A DNA stretch of 64,000 bases from Spirosoma endbachense (GCF_010233585.1 NZ_CP045997.1:4653251-4717250); one strand, 5' to 3'; counted from the first letter of the stretch, positions 41,941 through 50,985 are shown. The notes: generated by a model from the letters alone, not told the origin. A program made the numbers and translations.

Positions 41941-42227
41941 ATACTACTAGTTGGCTTCATTAAAAGTACACAACTTTGATGACACTTCGGACATACAGCA
42001 AAAATGGGAACCGCAGGCACGGGAAAACCAATAAGGTCTGCTTCCGGTAAGTAGACTATTTCCTTTTCGCGACCACTTGTTAACCAGAGGCAACCTGTTG
42101 TCAACTCTGGCTGGATGTCTCCCCTTCGCTCGTCTACTTTTGGGTGTTCTTTATATTCCTCAGGAGCCTTGCATTAGTAAGAGTTGAGCCTAAATAAAGA
42201 ATCACTACTATAAATCAATCTTTAACC

Positions 42228-42779
42228 ATGCATACATTATCCTTTGGCTTATTGATGGCCAGTTTACTAAGCTCTGTTTTCGCAACCACACTAAGCCCAT
42301 CGTCGGTAACTGATGGGAAATTGCACGGCATACTACCAGTAGTCAACCAGAAAGTGACGTATTCCGAGGTCGTCGATTGTGGCAGTGTGTCGCAGGTCGA
42401 CCTGTTCCGGCGCGCCAGATTATGGATTGCTCAGTCGTCGTCGTCGTCGACCAGTACCTTTTCACTGAACGACAAAGAAACCGGCGATCTGGTAAGTCGG
42501 GGAAAACAGGTCGTCAGTATGCCCCGTTCGGAGAGTTTTGCCGGTGGTGTGTTTTCCTTCCGCTATAGTTTCGTCATCGAATGCAGCAACCGTAAATACC
42601 GGGCAACCATTACGCAGATCGACGTAGAAGATGGGAACAGTGATAAATTAACACCGATCGAGGTCTATTCGCAACGCAACGAAAAAGACCTTCAGCTTAT
42701 CTATCAGGAACTTGATAAGCAGCTTAAAGGCACGCTGCAACTGCTTCAGGAAAACGTTAAAAACTATAAAGGTTTCTAG
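42228..42779 (+). CDS. DUF4468 domain protein with signal peptide
   Basis: A 183-residue protein with an N-terminal export signal (LSFGLLMASLLSSVFA). The DUF4468 (TBP-like fold) pattern is present: VTYSEVVDCGSVSQVDLFRRARLWIAQ, a Ser-run (SSSSSTSTF), LNDKETGDLVSRG, and FSFRYSFVIECSNRKYRATITQI. Function is unknown. A second DUF4468 protein is encoded at 55143-55724. This gene starts a four-gene plus-strand cluster; the next start codon is 12 bp away. Confidence 0.82.
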   Translation: MHTLSFGLLMASLLSSVFATTLSPSSVTDGKLHGILPVVNQKVTYSEVVDCGSVSQVDLFRRARLWIAQSSSSSTSTFSLNDKETGDLVSRGKQVVSMPRSESFAGGVFSFRYSFVIECSNRKYRATITQIDVEDGNSDKLTPIEVYSQRNEKDLQLIYQELDKQLKGTLQLLQENVKNYKGF

Positions 42780-42791
42780 GAATCCGGCTCC

Positions 42792-43271
42792 ATGAACCGA
42801 ACTGTCACGTATTTGCTGGGCCCCGAATTGGTCTGGCTGCTTTTGCTCGCTTTAGCTGGAATTCTTGTAGCCCAGAACCAGCCCGTAACGGGAATGAGTC
42901 ACCTGAAGATCATCTGGCTGAACTGGTATCTACCCGCCATTGGCGTCATGCTGGCCTTTGTACCCCTGTTCTGGGCAACGGGCAACCTGTGGTGGTGGCT
43001 GGTACGGATAGGTCTGGCAAGTCTGATTGGTGTTGTTCTGCTCGTGGGCTATTTGTGTAAATCGGCCAGCTATTCAGATATCCGCGATCTGGGCGTTGGC
43101 ATGGGATTTCTGTTTTTCGTCGCTATCGGCTGGACACTGTTAGCGTCCATAGGATTGATCGCTATCCTTTTTCAATTAGCGAACTGGTCATTCCTGCCCG
43201 CCCTAAAATGTTTGCTGGTTCTGTTTAGCCTCTTTCTGCTCGTGATGAAGTTCAAGTGGGACAACCCCTGA
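42792..43271 (+). CDS. Small four-helix membrane protein, paralogue A
   Basis: A 159-residue membrane protein with four to five hydrophobic helices. It opens MNRTVTYLLGPELVWLL and contains LPAIGVMLAFVPLFWATGN and LCKSASYSDIRDLGVG. It is clearly paralogous to the protein encoded at 43850-44356, with the same start (MNRT, GPEL) and the same internal PLIG/PAIG, FIPLFWA and YHDSRDSGVG/YSDIRDLGVG segments. No family was recognised. It is 12 bp downstream of the DUF4468 gene and probably in the same transcript. Confidence 0.8.
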   Translation: MNRTVTYLLGPELVWLLLLALAGILVAQNQPVTGMSHLKIIWLNWYLPAIGVMLAFVPLFWATGNLWWWLVRIGLASLIGVVLLVGYLCKSASYSDIRDLGVGMGFLFFVAIGWTLLASIGLIAILFQLANWSFLPALKCLLVLFSLFLLVMKFKWDNP

Positions 43272-43325
43272 AACAACGTCACTACGGTCCTTCCTCTTTT
43301 TAAGAAAATTATTATTCGTACGCCC

Positions 43326-43853
43326 ATGTACACCCTTCCATCAACCGTTTTATTCGCAACTCTGGCGGTAGTCGGTTTTATATTACTGATAAAAAGTATC
43401 ACCCGGCTCATGGATATCTATGCAACGGCTCCTAAAGTTGAGTGGATTGCTCAATCTCCTGCCTGTTATTTTGACCTCCGCGATCCTGGTATCTATGAAA
43501 TCTCGGTGATGCGCCCTTCCATATTTGGCGTAATTCCTAAACAAATTCCCTTCGAGGTGCTCGATCGTCAGGCTGAAAAAAGTATTGCCGTCGAAAACTA
43601 TAACTTTCTGCTTTCCGGCCGCCGGGATATGTCTGGCAACCGGATTGTCCCAATTGCAGAGTTTACGATCGACCAACCCAGCACATTCAGGCTTTTCAAC
43701 CCGGCGAACGACGATTTTAATCAAACCGATAAACTACTCATCAGGCCCAAGGCTGGAATTACGGGCGTTTTATCCATTTTGGGCGTCGTGTTTTCGGGCG
43801 TTTTGTTCATCGGCGGATCGATTGTTTTCATAATAACACTGGTTAAGCCATGA
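43326..43853 (+). CDS. Unrecognised membrane protein with central soluble domain
   Basis: A 175-residue protein. A hydrophobic helix (ATLAVVGFILLIKSI, about residues 8-22) is followed by about 115 mostly beta-type residues (YFDLRDPGIYEISVMRPS, NRIVPIAEFTIDQPSTFRLFNP) and a second helix at the C terminus (GVLSILGVVFSGVLFIGGSIVFIITL). This suggests a domain held between two membrane anchors. It lies between two paralogous membrane proteins and overlaps the second by four bases (ATGA), so the trio probably works together. No function can be assigned. Confidence 0.75.
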   Translation: MYTLPSTVLFATLAVVGFILLIKSITRLMDIYATAPKVEWIAQSPACYFDLRDPGIYEISVMRPSIFGVIPKQIPFEVLDRQAEKSIAVENYNFLLSGRRDMSGNRIVPIAEFTIDQPSTFRLFNPANDDFNQTDKLLIRPKAGITGVLSILGVVFSGVLFIGGSIVFIITLVKP

Positions 43854-44356
43854 ACCGCACCGCTGCTTATCTGGCTGGTCCTGAACTAAGCTGGCTCATC
43901 CTCTTTCTGCTGACAATGGGGCTTGTTGCCTTCTATCAGCCGCTGGCCACCGACTCCTCTAAAGAGCAGTTACTGAACTATGGCTGGTTTTTGCCGCTCA
44001 TTGGTGTGGTCATGGCTTTTATACCTTTATTCTGGGCGCCTGGTAACCATTGGTTATGGTTAATTCGTATTGGCCTGGTCAGTAGCCTCGGCATTGCCTT
44101 CCTTGTCACCTATCTATGCAGTTCGGTCCAGTATCACGACAGCCGCGATTCGGGTGTTGGAACCGCCTGGATTATGTTTTTCAGCCTGGGGATAATGGCG
44201 CTTATTGGTATGATGTTTATTAGCGCCATTTTTCTACTAACTAAATGGCCGTTTCTACCAGTATTAAAATGGCTACTAATCATTGTCGGCATTCTCATTG
44301 CGTTTGGCATATCCATTAATTGGCTGGCATCCCTGAAAACAGGCAAAGCTTCCTAA
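43850..44356 (+). CDS. Small four-helix membrane protein, paralogue B
   Basis: A 168-residue membrane protein paralogous to the product of 42792-43271. Shared features are the start MNRTAAYLAGPELSWLILF, LPLIGVVMAFIPLFWAPGN, and SVQYHDSRDSGVGTAW, plus two C-terminal helices. Its ATG overlaps the stop of the preceding gene (ATGA), implying coupled translation. The conserved charged loop (HDSRDSGVG) between helices three and four is the most likely functional site. No family recognised. Confidence 0.8.
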   Translation: MNRTAAYLAGPELSWLILFLLTMGLVAFYQPLATDSSKEQLLNYGWFLPLIGVVMAFIPLFWAPGNHWLWLIRIGLVSSLGIAFLVTYLCSSVQYHDSRDSGVGTAWIMFFSLGIMALIGMMFISAIFLLTKWPFLPVLKWLLIIVGILIAFGISINWLASLKTGKAS

Positions 44357-44393
44357 CCTGACGATTTCACAGTGTGGTCTGGTAAGAACCTAT

Positions 44394-44954
44394 TCATTCA
44401 GAAAGCCACCCGGCTTTCCGACGCCATTCACGGAAGTCTGCATCGGTGTGAAGATCAGCCGGGTTGCCCGCTTCAATTGCTTCAGCAATACGTTGTTCGG
44501 TGATGATCGGGAGGCTGATTTCAGCCCGTAGCTTATTTACCGCTGCCTTATCCTCAACGGGAAATAGTTTATCCTTATCGTACTGGGTGCCATACCGTTG
44601 CGGCTTGCCGGTAAAAAAGCAGATTCGATCATATAGATAGGCCAAATGCTGCGGATTGATGTCATCGCCAACAACGATCATCAACTCATAACAGGATTTC
44701 ATAAACAAAGCCTCGCCAATAGCATGTTGCACAATGAGCCAGGCGGCTTCGCTGGCTTCTTCGCCTACTTTCGATCGGGTTGGCCAGCCAATCTGACCAA
44801 TGATCTCCCTGAGCCGGACAGCATTGGCCCGATGAACGGCTTCCATGCTCGGATTATAGCCGTTCGACAGCTTGTTTTCCTGAAGCAATTGCTCCCGAAC
44901 GGCCAAATCATGGGTAGCCAATTGAATGAGTTCCTGAGCGATTTTGACTTCCAT
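44394..44954 (-). CDS. DUF6624 domain protein
   Basis: A 186-residue soluble protein matching the DUF6624 pattern: a helical N terminus (MEVKIAQELIQLATHDLAVREQLL), then LREIIGQIGWPTRSKVGEEASEAAWLIVQHA, INPQHLAYLYDRICFFTGKPQRYGTQYD and the C-terminal DKAAVNKLRAEISLP. The conserved W-P-T and QHLAYL...G.PQ.YGTQ motifs suggest a binding or catalytic cleft, but the family has no known function. Its start is only a few bases from the stop of the VOC gene upstream on the same strand, so the two are an operon. Confidence 0.78.
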   Translation of the reverse strand: MEVKIAQELIQLATHDLAVREQLLQENKLSNGYNPSMEAVHRANAVRLREIIGQIGWPTRSKVGEEASEAAWLIVQHAIGEALFMKSCYELMIVVGDDINPQHLAYLYDRICFFTGKPQRYGTQYDKDKLFPVEDKAAVNKLRAEISLPIITEQRIAEAIEAGNPADLHTDADFREWRRKAGWLSE

Positions 44955-44958
44955 CTCC

Positions 44959-45324
44959 TTACGGAATAGGGTGGCATTCTATCCGATGACCAATCCGAAT
45001 GATATGTCCGTCGGGGTCGTTGACGAACATCTCCCGCATGTTCCACGGCATACTTTCGGGTGGAGACACAACCAGAGCCCCTTTCGCTTTGATGGTTTCA
45101 TAGTAGGCATCCACGTCATCGATGATCAGGTAAATCCATGTTTCAGGATGACCCTGACCGTCCAGACAGAAGAAAATCTCCACGTCATTTTTCACCACGC
45201 CCCCGAAGGTGGGTGGATTTTCCCACTCCCATTTATTATCAAAGCCTAACACATCGACGTAATAGGCAAGGCTCCTGGTCACGCTGGCCGAATATAGAAT
45301 AGGTACGGTTTTCGCTAGTTTCAT
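44959..45324 (-). CDS. VOC family (glyoxalase/bleomycin-resistance fold) protein
   Basis: A 121-residue single-domain vicinal-oxygen-chelate protein. Two beta-alpha-beta-beta-beta modules are seen: VPILYSASVTRSLAYYVDVLGFDN, then VKNDVEIFFCLDG, LIIDDVDAYYETIKAKGA, and MREMFVNDPDGHIIRIGHRI at the end. The DPDGH segment normally supplies a metal ligand (Glu/His). Many are lyases, dioxygenases or drug-binding proteins; substrate unknown. It is transcribed ahead of the DUF6624 gene with a 4-bp gap. Confidence 0.87.
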   Translation of the reverse strand: MKLAKTVPILYSASVTRSLAYYVDVLGFDNKWEWENPPTFGGVVKNDVEIFFCLDGQGHPETWIYLIIDDVDAYYETIKAKGALVVSPPESMPWNMREMFVNDPDGHIIRIGHRIECHPIP

Positions 45325-45405
45325 GCGTATTGTCGTTTAGCAGACGCAATACTAAATTCCACTCAACGTAATCTTTTTACGCCGTACACTCCGATTGGTC
45401 TAACT

Positions 45406-46659
45406 TTATTGTACAAGTTGCATCATCCAGGCGCAGGCTATACCTCCATAAGTGCCCAGCACATGGCTAAGTACGGCCAGTAAAACGCCAACCGGTGCCA
45501 GCGCCGGGTGAAAAACAGAAGCGACCGCCGGAGCGGTTGCAACCCCTCCAATATTGGCCTGACTGCCCACTGCTACGAAAAAATAAGGGGCCTTCAGGAC
45601 GCGGGCAGCTATAAACATGATCAGGATGTGGATGAGCATCCAGATTATGGCCACAGCAAATAATCCGAGATTGCCGCTGATAGTTGACAGATCGAGCCGC
45701 ATGCCGATTGTCATGATCAGAAAGTAAATAAACAAGGTCGAGAGGTCCGTTGTACCCAGTTTTTCGAGCTGTCGGGCGCGGGTAAACGACAGCCCAATAC
45801 CCAGTGTCGTTGACAGAATCACCACCCACAGGAAGTTCGACAGAAACGGTTCCAGCCCGTGTGCCCGCATCCAGTCGGCATGCGGTTGAAACGTTTGGGT
45901 TAGCCAGGAAGCCAGGGCATGGGCAACTGCTGCTCCGCCGAAACCCAGGGCCAGAATGGTCGTTAAATCGGTTAAATCGGCCGGTTTATCGCGTTCTTCC
46001 CGGTAGCTTAAAATCCTCGCTTTTACCTCTTCGATACTCGATGTGTCGGCTTTCAGAAACCGATCTATTCGCTCCGAAAAGGCTGCTCCATAGATCAGAC
46101 AAGCCGTCCAGACGTTTGATACGATCGCATCAACGACCAGAATAATGACAAACAGGGCTTCGCTGCAACCATAAATTTCTTTTAAGGCGATCTGGCTACT
46201 GCTACCCCCTATCCAGCTACCCGAAATTGTGACCAGCCCTTTCCAGAGTTGCTGGTCAATGGCCTGCTGGCGAAACTCCGGCGATAACGAACTGACCAGC
46301 GCCAACGCGATTGGACCTCCTATGACGATACCGAATGTTCCAGCTAGAAAAACCAGTAATGCTTTGTTGCCCAACCGTAGTATAGAGCGCAGATCGGCGG
46401 TAGATGTCAGCAATACCAGCGCAGCAGGCAGCAGATACTGCGAGGCAACTGTATAGAGCTTCGATTGCTCACCCGAAATAATACCAAAGCTATTCATCGC
46501 TCCCGGAAAAATGTAACAAAGCAGGAGAGCAGGAACCCAGTTATAGAATTTCTGCCAGCCCCGATGTTCAGATCGGGAGGTGTGAAAGATGAGAGCCAGC
46601 AGTGCAAGCAGGATACCCACAATAATGGCATCGTGAGTAATCAGAGGTTCTTTCGGCAT
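45406..46659 (-). CDS. DUF819 family integral membrane protein
   Basis: A 417-residue protein with about ten to eleven membrane helices and glycine-rich loops: SGSWIGGSSSQIALKEIYG, the long FGGAAVAHALASWL helix, SVGSQANIGGVATAPAVAS-like segment (residues about 365-383) and a final VLSHVLGTYGGIACAWMM. This is the DUF819/YjcL family, related to the bile acid/citrate-type transporter folds, with two inverted repeat halves. The transported substrate is unknown. It is separated from the downstream VOC gene by 81 bp. Confidence 0.86.
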   Translation of the reverse strand: MPKEPLITHDAIIVGILLALLALIFHTSRSEHRGWQKFYNWVPALLLCYIFPGAMNSFGIISGEQSKLYTVASQYLLPAALVLLTSTADLRSILRLGNKALLVFLAGTFGIVIGGPIALALVSSLSPEFRQQAIDQQLWKGLVTISGSWIGGSSSQIALKEIYGCSEALFVIILVVDAIVSNVWTACLIYGAAFSERIDRFLKADTSSIEEVKARILSYREERDKPADLTDLTTILALGFGGAAVAHALASWLTQTFQPHADWMRAHGLEPFLSNFLWVVILSTTLGIGLSFTRARQLEKLGTTDLSTLFIYFLIMTIGMRLDLSTISGNLGLFAVAIIWMLIHILIMFIAARVLKAPYFFVAVGSQANIGGVATAPAVASVFHPALAPVGVLLAVLSHVLGTYGGIACAWMMQLVQ

Positions 46660-46726
46660 CAGAATCTGGACAAATCCATTGGGTTACTTGCTCTCTGGTA
46701 TTGACTAAGCCAAAGCCCTACGGCGC

Positions 46727-48655
46727 TTAAACAGACATTGGTAAGGTCAGGATCAGTTCTGTAAACTCCCCCTCCTCGCTTTCCAGCGTAAAGGTTCCAC
46801 CATGACCCTTGGTTATGATATCATAGCTTAGCGAAAGGCCTAAACCTGTGCCCTGTCCGGTTGGTTTGGTTGTAAAGAATGGTTGAAATATTTTCTGTTT
46901 TATCGATTCAGGAACACCTGTGCCATTGTCGCGAATTCGTATTTTGACACGATCCGCTTCCTGGCTAGTGTATACCGCAACGACTGGCTGGTAGTCTGGC
47001 TCATTACTTTGCTGCCGCTTTTGGACAGCATAAAACGCATTATTGAACACATTGAGCAGTACCCGACCCACTTCCTGCGGAACGATTGTAACCGGCCCCA
47101 AATCAGGGGCATAGTCGGTAATCAACCTGGCCTCAAATGTAGATTCTCTCGCCCGTATGCCGTGATAAGCCAGCTTAAAATACTCGTCGGTTAACGCATT
47201 CAGATCCGTAGGCAGTCGCTCACCACTACTCGTACGGGCGTGTTCCAGCATGCCCTTTACGATCGCCGAAGCCCGGCCACCATGCTGGTTTATCTTCAGT
47301 AGATTCTGCTGTAGATCGTTAATGAGTTCAGTATCCAGTTCCTCATCGTGTTGGTCGCTCTGGCGGTTTTCAATCAGTTCCGTGACCAGTTCGGTGCTGA
47401 CCTCCGAAAAGTTATTGACGAAATTCAGGGGGTTCTGTATTTCATGAGCGATGCCAGCCGTCAGTTCACCCAGCGAAGCCATTTTTTCCGCCTGTATAAG
47501 CTGATCCTGGGTTGATTTCAATTTGACAAGCGTTTGCTGAAGGGCTTCCTTCTGTTCATTTAGCTGACGATTCGCTCGTTGCTTTGCCCGGTTGTTACGG
47601 GTCAGGATCAGCGAAAAAGCCACCAAAAGCGCGATGCAGCCAATGAGGATAAAAACATACTGGCGTTGCCGATGCGACTCCTGATCCCGTAGCTGGCGAT
47701 CTTTTGTCAATAGCTGAATCTGGGCTTCTTTTTTAAGGAGGTTCTGCCTGTATTCCAGCGAAGCCAGTCGACGCGTGGTCGCTTCGGCGGTTAAGCTATC
47801 TTTATAGGCACTGTACTGCAAAAAATACCGGTAAGCCTGCGCATAATCGCCCTCTTTTGCAAACGCCTTGCTTAACGCTTTGGTTGAATCGCGAAGTTTC
47901 TTGCGGGTCGTAAGTTGCTCCACAACCTTCGGATTGCTTCTGGCCGAATTGATTAATGTATCGACCCATCGATCAATCGTTTCCGCCTTAATTCGAATGT
48001 GCCGATTCAGGCCAGGATCATAGGTTGGGATGGGAATTGAACTCAGATAATCAGTCGAAATAGCAGGCGACGATCGATTATCAAACCGTTTTTTTAGGGC
48101 CATCGGATTAGCCTCTATCGTTATATCAACGGGAATCGTTCGGTCTGTCCGCAACGACTTCCTGCCCAGTCGCTTCGAAGCCTTTTTCATAGCCTCCCCT
48201 GTTGCAGTCATCACCTTACTCAACGCAACGGCTATCTCAGGCGATGTTCGGCGATAATCGTGCTGAATACGTCCTATATATCCCAGTGCCCAGCCTGCTT
48301 CTTCCACATCCTGAATCTGTCCGGCGGCTTCCCCGGCTTTTGCGAAAAGTTTCATTGCCTCTTCAGTCTGCTCCTGCTGAATATGAAGCGTTGCCAGGTG
48401 GCATAATGCGATGACCTGTCCGGGTGCATAATTCAGCTCGCGAGCCACATTTAACAGCGAATCGGCCTCACCAACGGTGCTCATTTTTTTTTGTAAGGCC
48501 GTTTTCAGTCGACTAATTTCTTTTCCCTTTTCCAACTGCTGCGTATCGACGGGATTGCTGTTATCCGAAACGACCTGCGACCAGCCAGGAACGACAACTA
48601 CCCACAAAAGCACCATAAAGCCAATCGGGATAGTAAAGCGAGAGCACCGTTTCAT
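46727..48655 (-). CDS. Sensor histidine kinase with periplasmic helical-repeat region
   Basis: A 642-residue kinase. A signal/anchor (residues 10-27) is followed by a periplasmic region of tetratricopeptide-like helices (VIALCHLATLHIQQEQTEEAMKLFAKAG; EGDYAQAYRYFLQYSAYKDSL), one membrane helix (334-352) and a coiled-coil linker. The HisKA-type H-box has His404 in GIAHEIQNPLNFVNNFSE. The HATPase has an N-box in EVGRVLLNVFNNAFYAV, G1 in RDNGTGVP, an F-box QPFFTTKP and G2 in GQGTGLGLSLSYDI. No response regulator is adjacent, so it is an orphan kinase; the divergent AraC-type gene is not a receiver protein. Confidence 0.9.
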   Translation of the reverse strand: MKRCSRFTIPIGFMVLLWVVVVPGWSQVVSDNSNPVDTQQLEKGKEISRLKTALQKKMSTVGEADSLLNVARELNYAPGQVIALCHLATLHIQQEQTEEAMKLFAKAGEAAGQIQDVEEAGWALGYIGRIQHDYRRTSPEIAVALSKVMTATGEAMKKASKRLGRKSLRTDRTIPVDITIEANPMALKKRFDNRSSPAISTDYLSSIPIPTYDPGLNRHIRIKAETIDRWVDTLINSARSNPKVVEQLTTRKKLRDSTKALSKAFAKEGDYAQAYRYFLQYSAYKDSLTAEATTRRLASLEYRQNLLKKEAQIQLLTKDRQLRDQESHRQRQYVFILIGCIALLVAFSLILTRNNRAKQRANRQLNEQKEALQQTLVKLKSTQDQLIQAEKMASLGELTAGIAHEIQNPLNFVNNFSEVSTELVTELIENRQSDQHDEELDTELINDLQQNLLKINQHGGRASAIVKGMLEHARTSSGERLPTDLNALTDEYFKLAYHGIRARESTFEARLITDYAPDLGPVTIVPQEVGRVLLNVFNNAFYAVQKRQQSNEPDYQPVVAVYTSQEADRVKIRIRDNGTGVPESIKQKIFQPFFTTKPTGQGTGLGLSLSYDIITKGHGGTFTLESEEGEFTELILTLPMSV

Positions 48656-48858
48656 TCGTACGATTGTATCTAAAAATAGAGAGATTGCCAGGGCAAATTA
48701 TCGAAGATCTGTGGAGGGACCAACGGAAACGTCACTAGTTACTTTTTTTCATCGATAAACCATAGAGTATAAGTAGGAAATTTCCGATAAAAATCAGGAA
48801 CTAGCCCGAAACTCAACTCCCTGTGAAGCTGTTGTCAAAACAGATTTCGATCTCGTTT

Positions 48859-49689
48859 ATGAACATTATTGCCCGCCATCCTTCTGCACCGCTTCGGCTG
48901 TTTATCGACAAATTCTGGGCAGTTTCAGCCGAAAAGTTCGACCAGCAGGACATTGGTTTACCCGTGATGCGGCACGAGTTTATGTTCAACTTTTCGGATC
49001 ATTTTTCGATTTGCCAAACCGACAGTAAACCGTTAATTGACGATCAGACAACCTGGGTCAACAGCCTTTATACGCACCCACAACGCAGCGCAACCCGTGG
49101 GCGACACGAAACGTTTGGCATTTTCCTGAAACCGTGGGCTCTTTATTCCCTGACGAATATTCCGGCTTCAGAATTTACCAATCAGGTTGTTGAAAGCAGT
49201 CTGATTTTTCACCAGCCCATTAAAGACCTGACCGAACAGTTGCGGGAAACAAATGACATGCAGGGCAAACTTGCCTTGCTCGAATGTTTTCTGCTGAATC
49301 ATTTCTCGGGCAAAGACCTGCCCGCTTACCTGCCTTTCGCGGTGGATTACTTGCAAAAACGGCCGTGGCACGACGGAATCGTTCGGGATCTGGCTAGGTC
49401 AATTGGAATTAGCGCCAAATCATTAACGCAGGCATTCAACAAATACGTTGGGGTTTCGCCCGGTCGATTTCTGCACATACGACTTCTAAATCAGGTAACT
49501 GCCGATCTGGCCAACAACCCAAACCAATCCTTAACGGAACTCGCTCATCGCCATCGCTTCTTTGATCAGGCCCATCTGAACCATCTCTTCAAATCCTTAA
49601 CTAACCTGACACCTGGCCAATATCAGAAACAGGTTCTGGCCGGAACGATCGACAAAAACGATCCCTGTTACATTCGCCAGACAACGTAA
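48859..49689 (+). CDS. AraC family transcriptional regulator
   Basis: Using the ATG at 48859 gives 276 residues; a GTG at 48823 would add 12. The N-terminal region (PLRLFIDKFWAVSAEKF...GRHETFGIFLKPWALYSL) is the DUF6597-type ligand-sensing domain found in many Bacteroidota AraC proteins. The C-terminal about 100 residues have two helix-turn-helix units: WHDGIVRDLARSIGISAKSLTQAFNKYVGVSP and LTELAHRHRFFDQAHLNHLFKSLTNLTPGQYQ. The likely target is the RibD/DHFR-like gene starting 57 bp downstream. Confidence 0.9.
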   Translation: MNIIARHPSAPLRLFIDKFWAVSAEKFDQQDIGLPVMRHEFMFNFSDHFSICQTDSKPLIDDQTTWVNSLYTHPQRSATRGRHETFGIFLKPWALYSLTNIPASEFTNQVVESSLIFHQPIKDLTEQLRETNDMQGKLALLECFLLNHFSGKDLPAYLPFAVDYLQKRPWHDGIVRDLARSIGISAKSLTQAFNKYVGVSPGRFLHIRLLNQVTADLANNPNQSLTELAHRHRFFDQAHLNHLFKSLTNLTPGQYQKQVLAGTIDKNDPCYIRQTT

Positions 49690-49721
49690 CTTTTATACAA
49701 TTTTACGGATTCCCGTTCCGG

Positions 49722-49729
49722 TAGTTTTG
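49722..49729 (+). promoter_or_regulatory. Candidate Bacteroidota -7 element (TAGTTTTG)
   Basis: TAGTTTTG fits TAnnTTTG and lies 18 bp before the ATG at 49747. A T-rich run about 20 bp upstream could be the -33 region but lacks a clear TTTG. Confidence 0.35.
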
Positions 49730-49746
49730 CGCAAAAACGAACCGAC

Positions 49747-50259
49747 ATGCGAACGATAAAATTGTTCATTGCTACCAGCCTGGACAGTTACATTGCCGGA
49801 CCCAACGGCGAAATTGACTGGTTGTTTACTGAAGGTGAATACGGCTACAATGCTTTTTTAGAGGGTGTTGATACAACTCTGATGGGCAACGAAACCTACA
49901 AGCTGACAAAAACATTCGGCGACTTTCCATACAAAGACCTGAAAAATTATGTCTTTACGCGCAACACAGCGCATCCGGAGGAGCCTTATGTACAGTTTAT
50001 TACGGGCGAAATTGCTGCTTTTGTTCAATCGTTGAAAGAACAGAGTGGCAAGGCTATTTTTTTAGTCGGCGGAGGCTACATAAACACCGTTCTGCTCAAC
50101 GCAGGACTGATCGACGAGCTCCAGATCTTCGTCCATCCGATTATTCTGGGAAACGGTATACCCCTATTTCAACCAACCGAAACACGACATAACTGGACGT
50201 TTGTTGCCAGCAAAGCCTATGAGCGTGGACTGGTTGAATTACAGTATTTGAAAGTGTAA
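49747..50259 (+). CDS. Dihydrofolate reductase / RibD C-terminal-domain family protein
   Basis: A 170-residue protein of the DHFR-like RibD_C family. It starts MRTIKLFIATSLDSYIAGPNGEIDWL, the standard beta-strand and loop of YwjB/YyaP-like proteins. GVDTTLMGNETYKL, YVFTRNTAHPEE, IFLVGGGYINTVLLNAGLIDELQI and HPIILGNGIPLF complete the fold and the NADPH site (VGGGY). The substrate, folate- or pteridine/riboflavin-like, is not known. Regulated possibly by the AraC gene just upstream. Confidence 0.9.
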   Translation: MRTIKLFIATSLDSYIAGPNGEIDWLFTEGEYGYNAFLEGVDTTLMGNETYKLTKTFGDFPYKDLKNYVFTRNTAHPEEPYVQFITGEIAAFVQSLKEQSGKAIFLVGGGYINTVLLNAGLIDELQIFVHPIILGNGIPLFQPTETRHNWTFVASKAYERGLVELQYLKV

Positions 50260-50266
50260 ATGACTA

Positions 50267-50302
50267 GTCAGGCGAAGGCCATCTACTAGCTCTTCGCCTG
50301 AC
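50267..50302. terminator. Bidirectional hairpin between convergent genes
   Basis: GTCAGGCGAAG (50267-50277) pairs with its complement at 50292-50302 across a 14-nt loop. It lies between the convergent DHFR-like and membrane-protein stop codons. It lacks a long T-run, so the call is from position and stem strength. Confidence 0.6.
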
Positions 50303-50315
50303 CATAAAATATTAA

Positions 50316-50828
50316 TTACCAGACTACTACGTCTTCTCTTACATCAGCAACTCTTTTTCTGACCGCAAACGGAAAGAACAGCAACGTGATGGCACATCCG
50401 ATTGATGGCACATAGCCAATGGGCGTAAATACCCCTGTAGGAGCACTGATAGCAATGATCAACAGTGCGGTTCTGATGGCGCTGCGCTGACTACCAGGAA
50501 TTCCCCGAAACCAAGCTCCGATTTCACGAAGCATACGGATACTGAGCGACAACAGGACCATGCCCATCAGAATCAGCGAATAGAATCGGTAATCGTATAC
50601 AAATGTCCCATTGTTAGCTCGCTCGATGGCCCGGTAGCTGATTTCAAACAAATGCCCACCACCGATAAACGTGGCAATGGCCGTAGCACCAAAAACGACA
50701 AAATAGGCAGGTACTTTTCGTACAGAAACGGTAGCGCGTCGAACGAGCCGAATGGTATTGATAAAAGTAAATACCAGGCAAAGGATCAGCACGATTTCAT
50801 CGATGTGATTTAGATAAAAACGTATCAT
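50316..50828 (-). CDS. Unrecognised membrane protein, about five helices
   Basis: Starting at the ATG at 50828 gives 170 residues; a start 48 bp upstream would add a polar 16-residue leader. Hydrophobic segments are visible at HIDEIVLILCLVFTFINTI, AYFVVFGATAIATFIGGGHLF, FYSLILMGMVLLSLSIRML, AIRTALLIIAISAPTGVF and GCAITLLFFPFAVRKR. The protein ends in a short charged tail. No family was recognised and no partner gene is adjacent on the same strand. Confidence 0.65.
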   Translation of the reverse strand: MIRFYLNHIDEIVLILCLVFTFINTIRLVRRATVSVRKVPAYFVVFGATAIATFIGGGHLFEISYRAIERANNGTFVYDYRFYSLILMGMVLLSLSIRMLREIGAWFRGIPGSQRSAIRTALLIIAISAPTGVFTPIGYVPSIGCAITLLFFPFAVRKRVADVREDVVVW

Positions 50829-50985
50829 ATAGAATAACCGCCGATTCGGCTGGTTTATGGTTCTGGAAAGGGGCAAGTTATTGTTCCTAAGCCACCCTCA
50901 TCAACCAACATCTGGATCAAGCGGCCAGAACGCCGTATCAACCAACAAAATCATGTCCTGATTTGCAGTTTATCAAGGCCAAACC

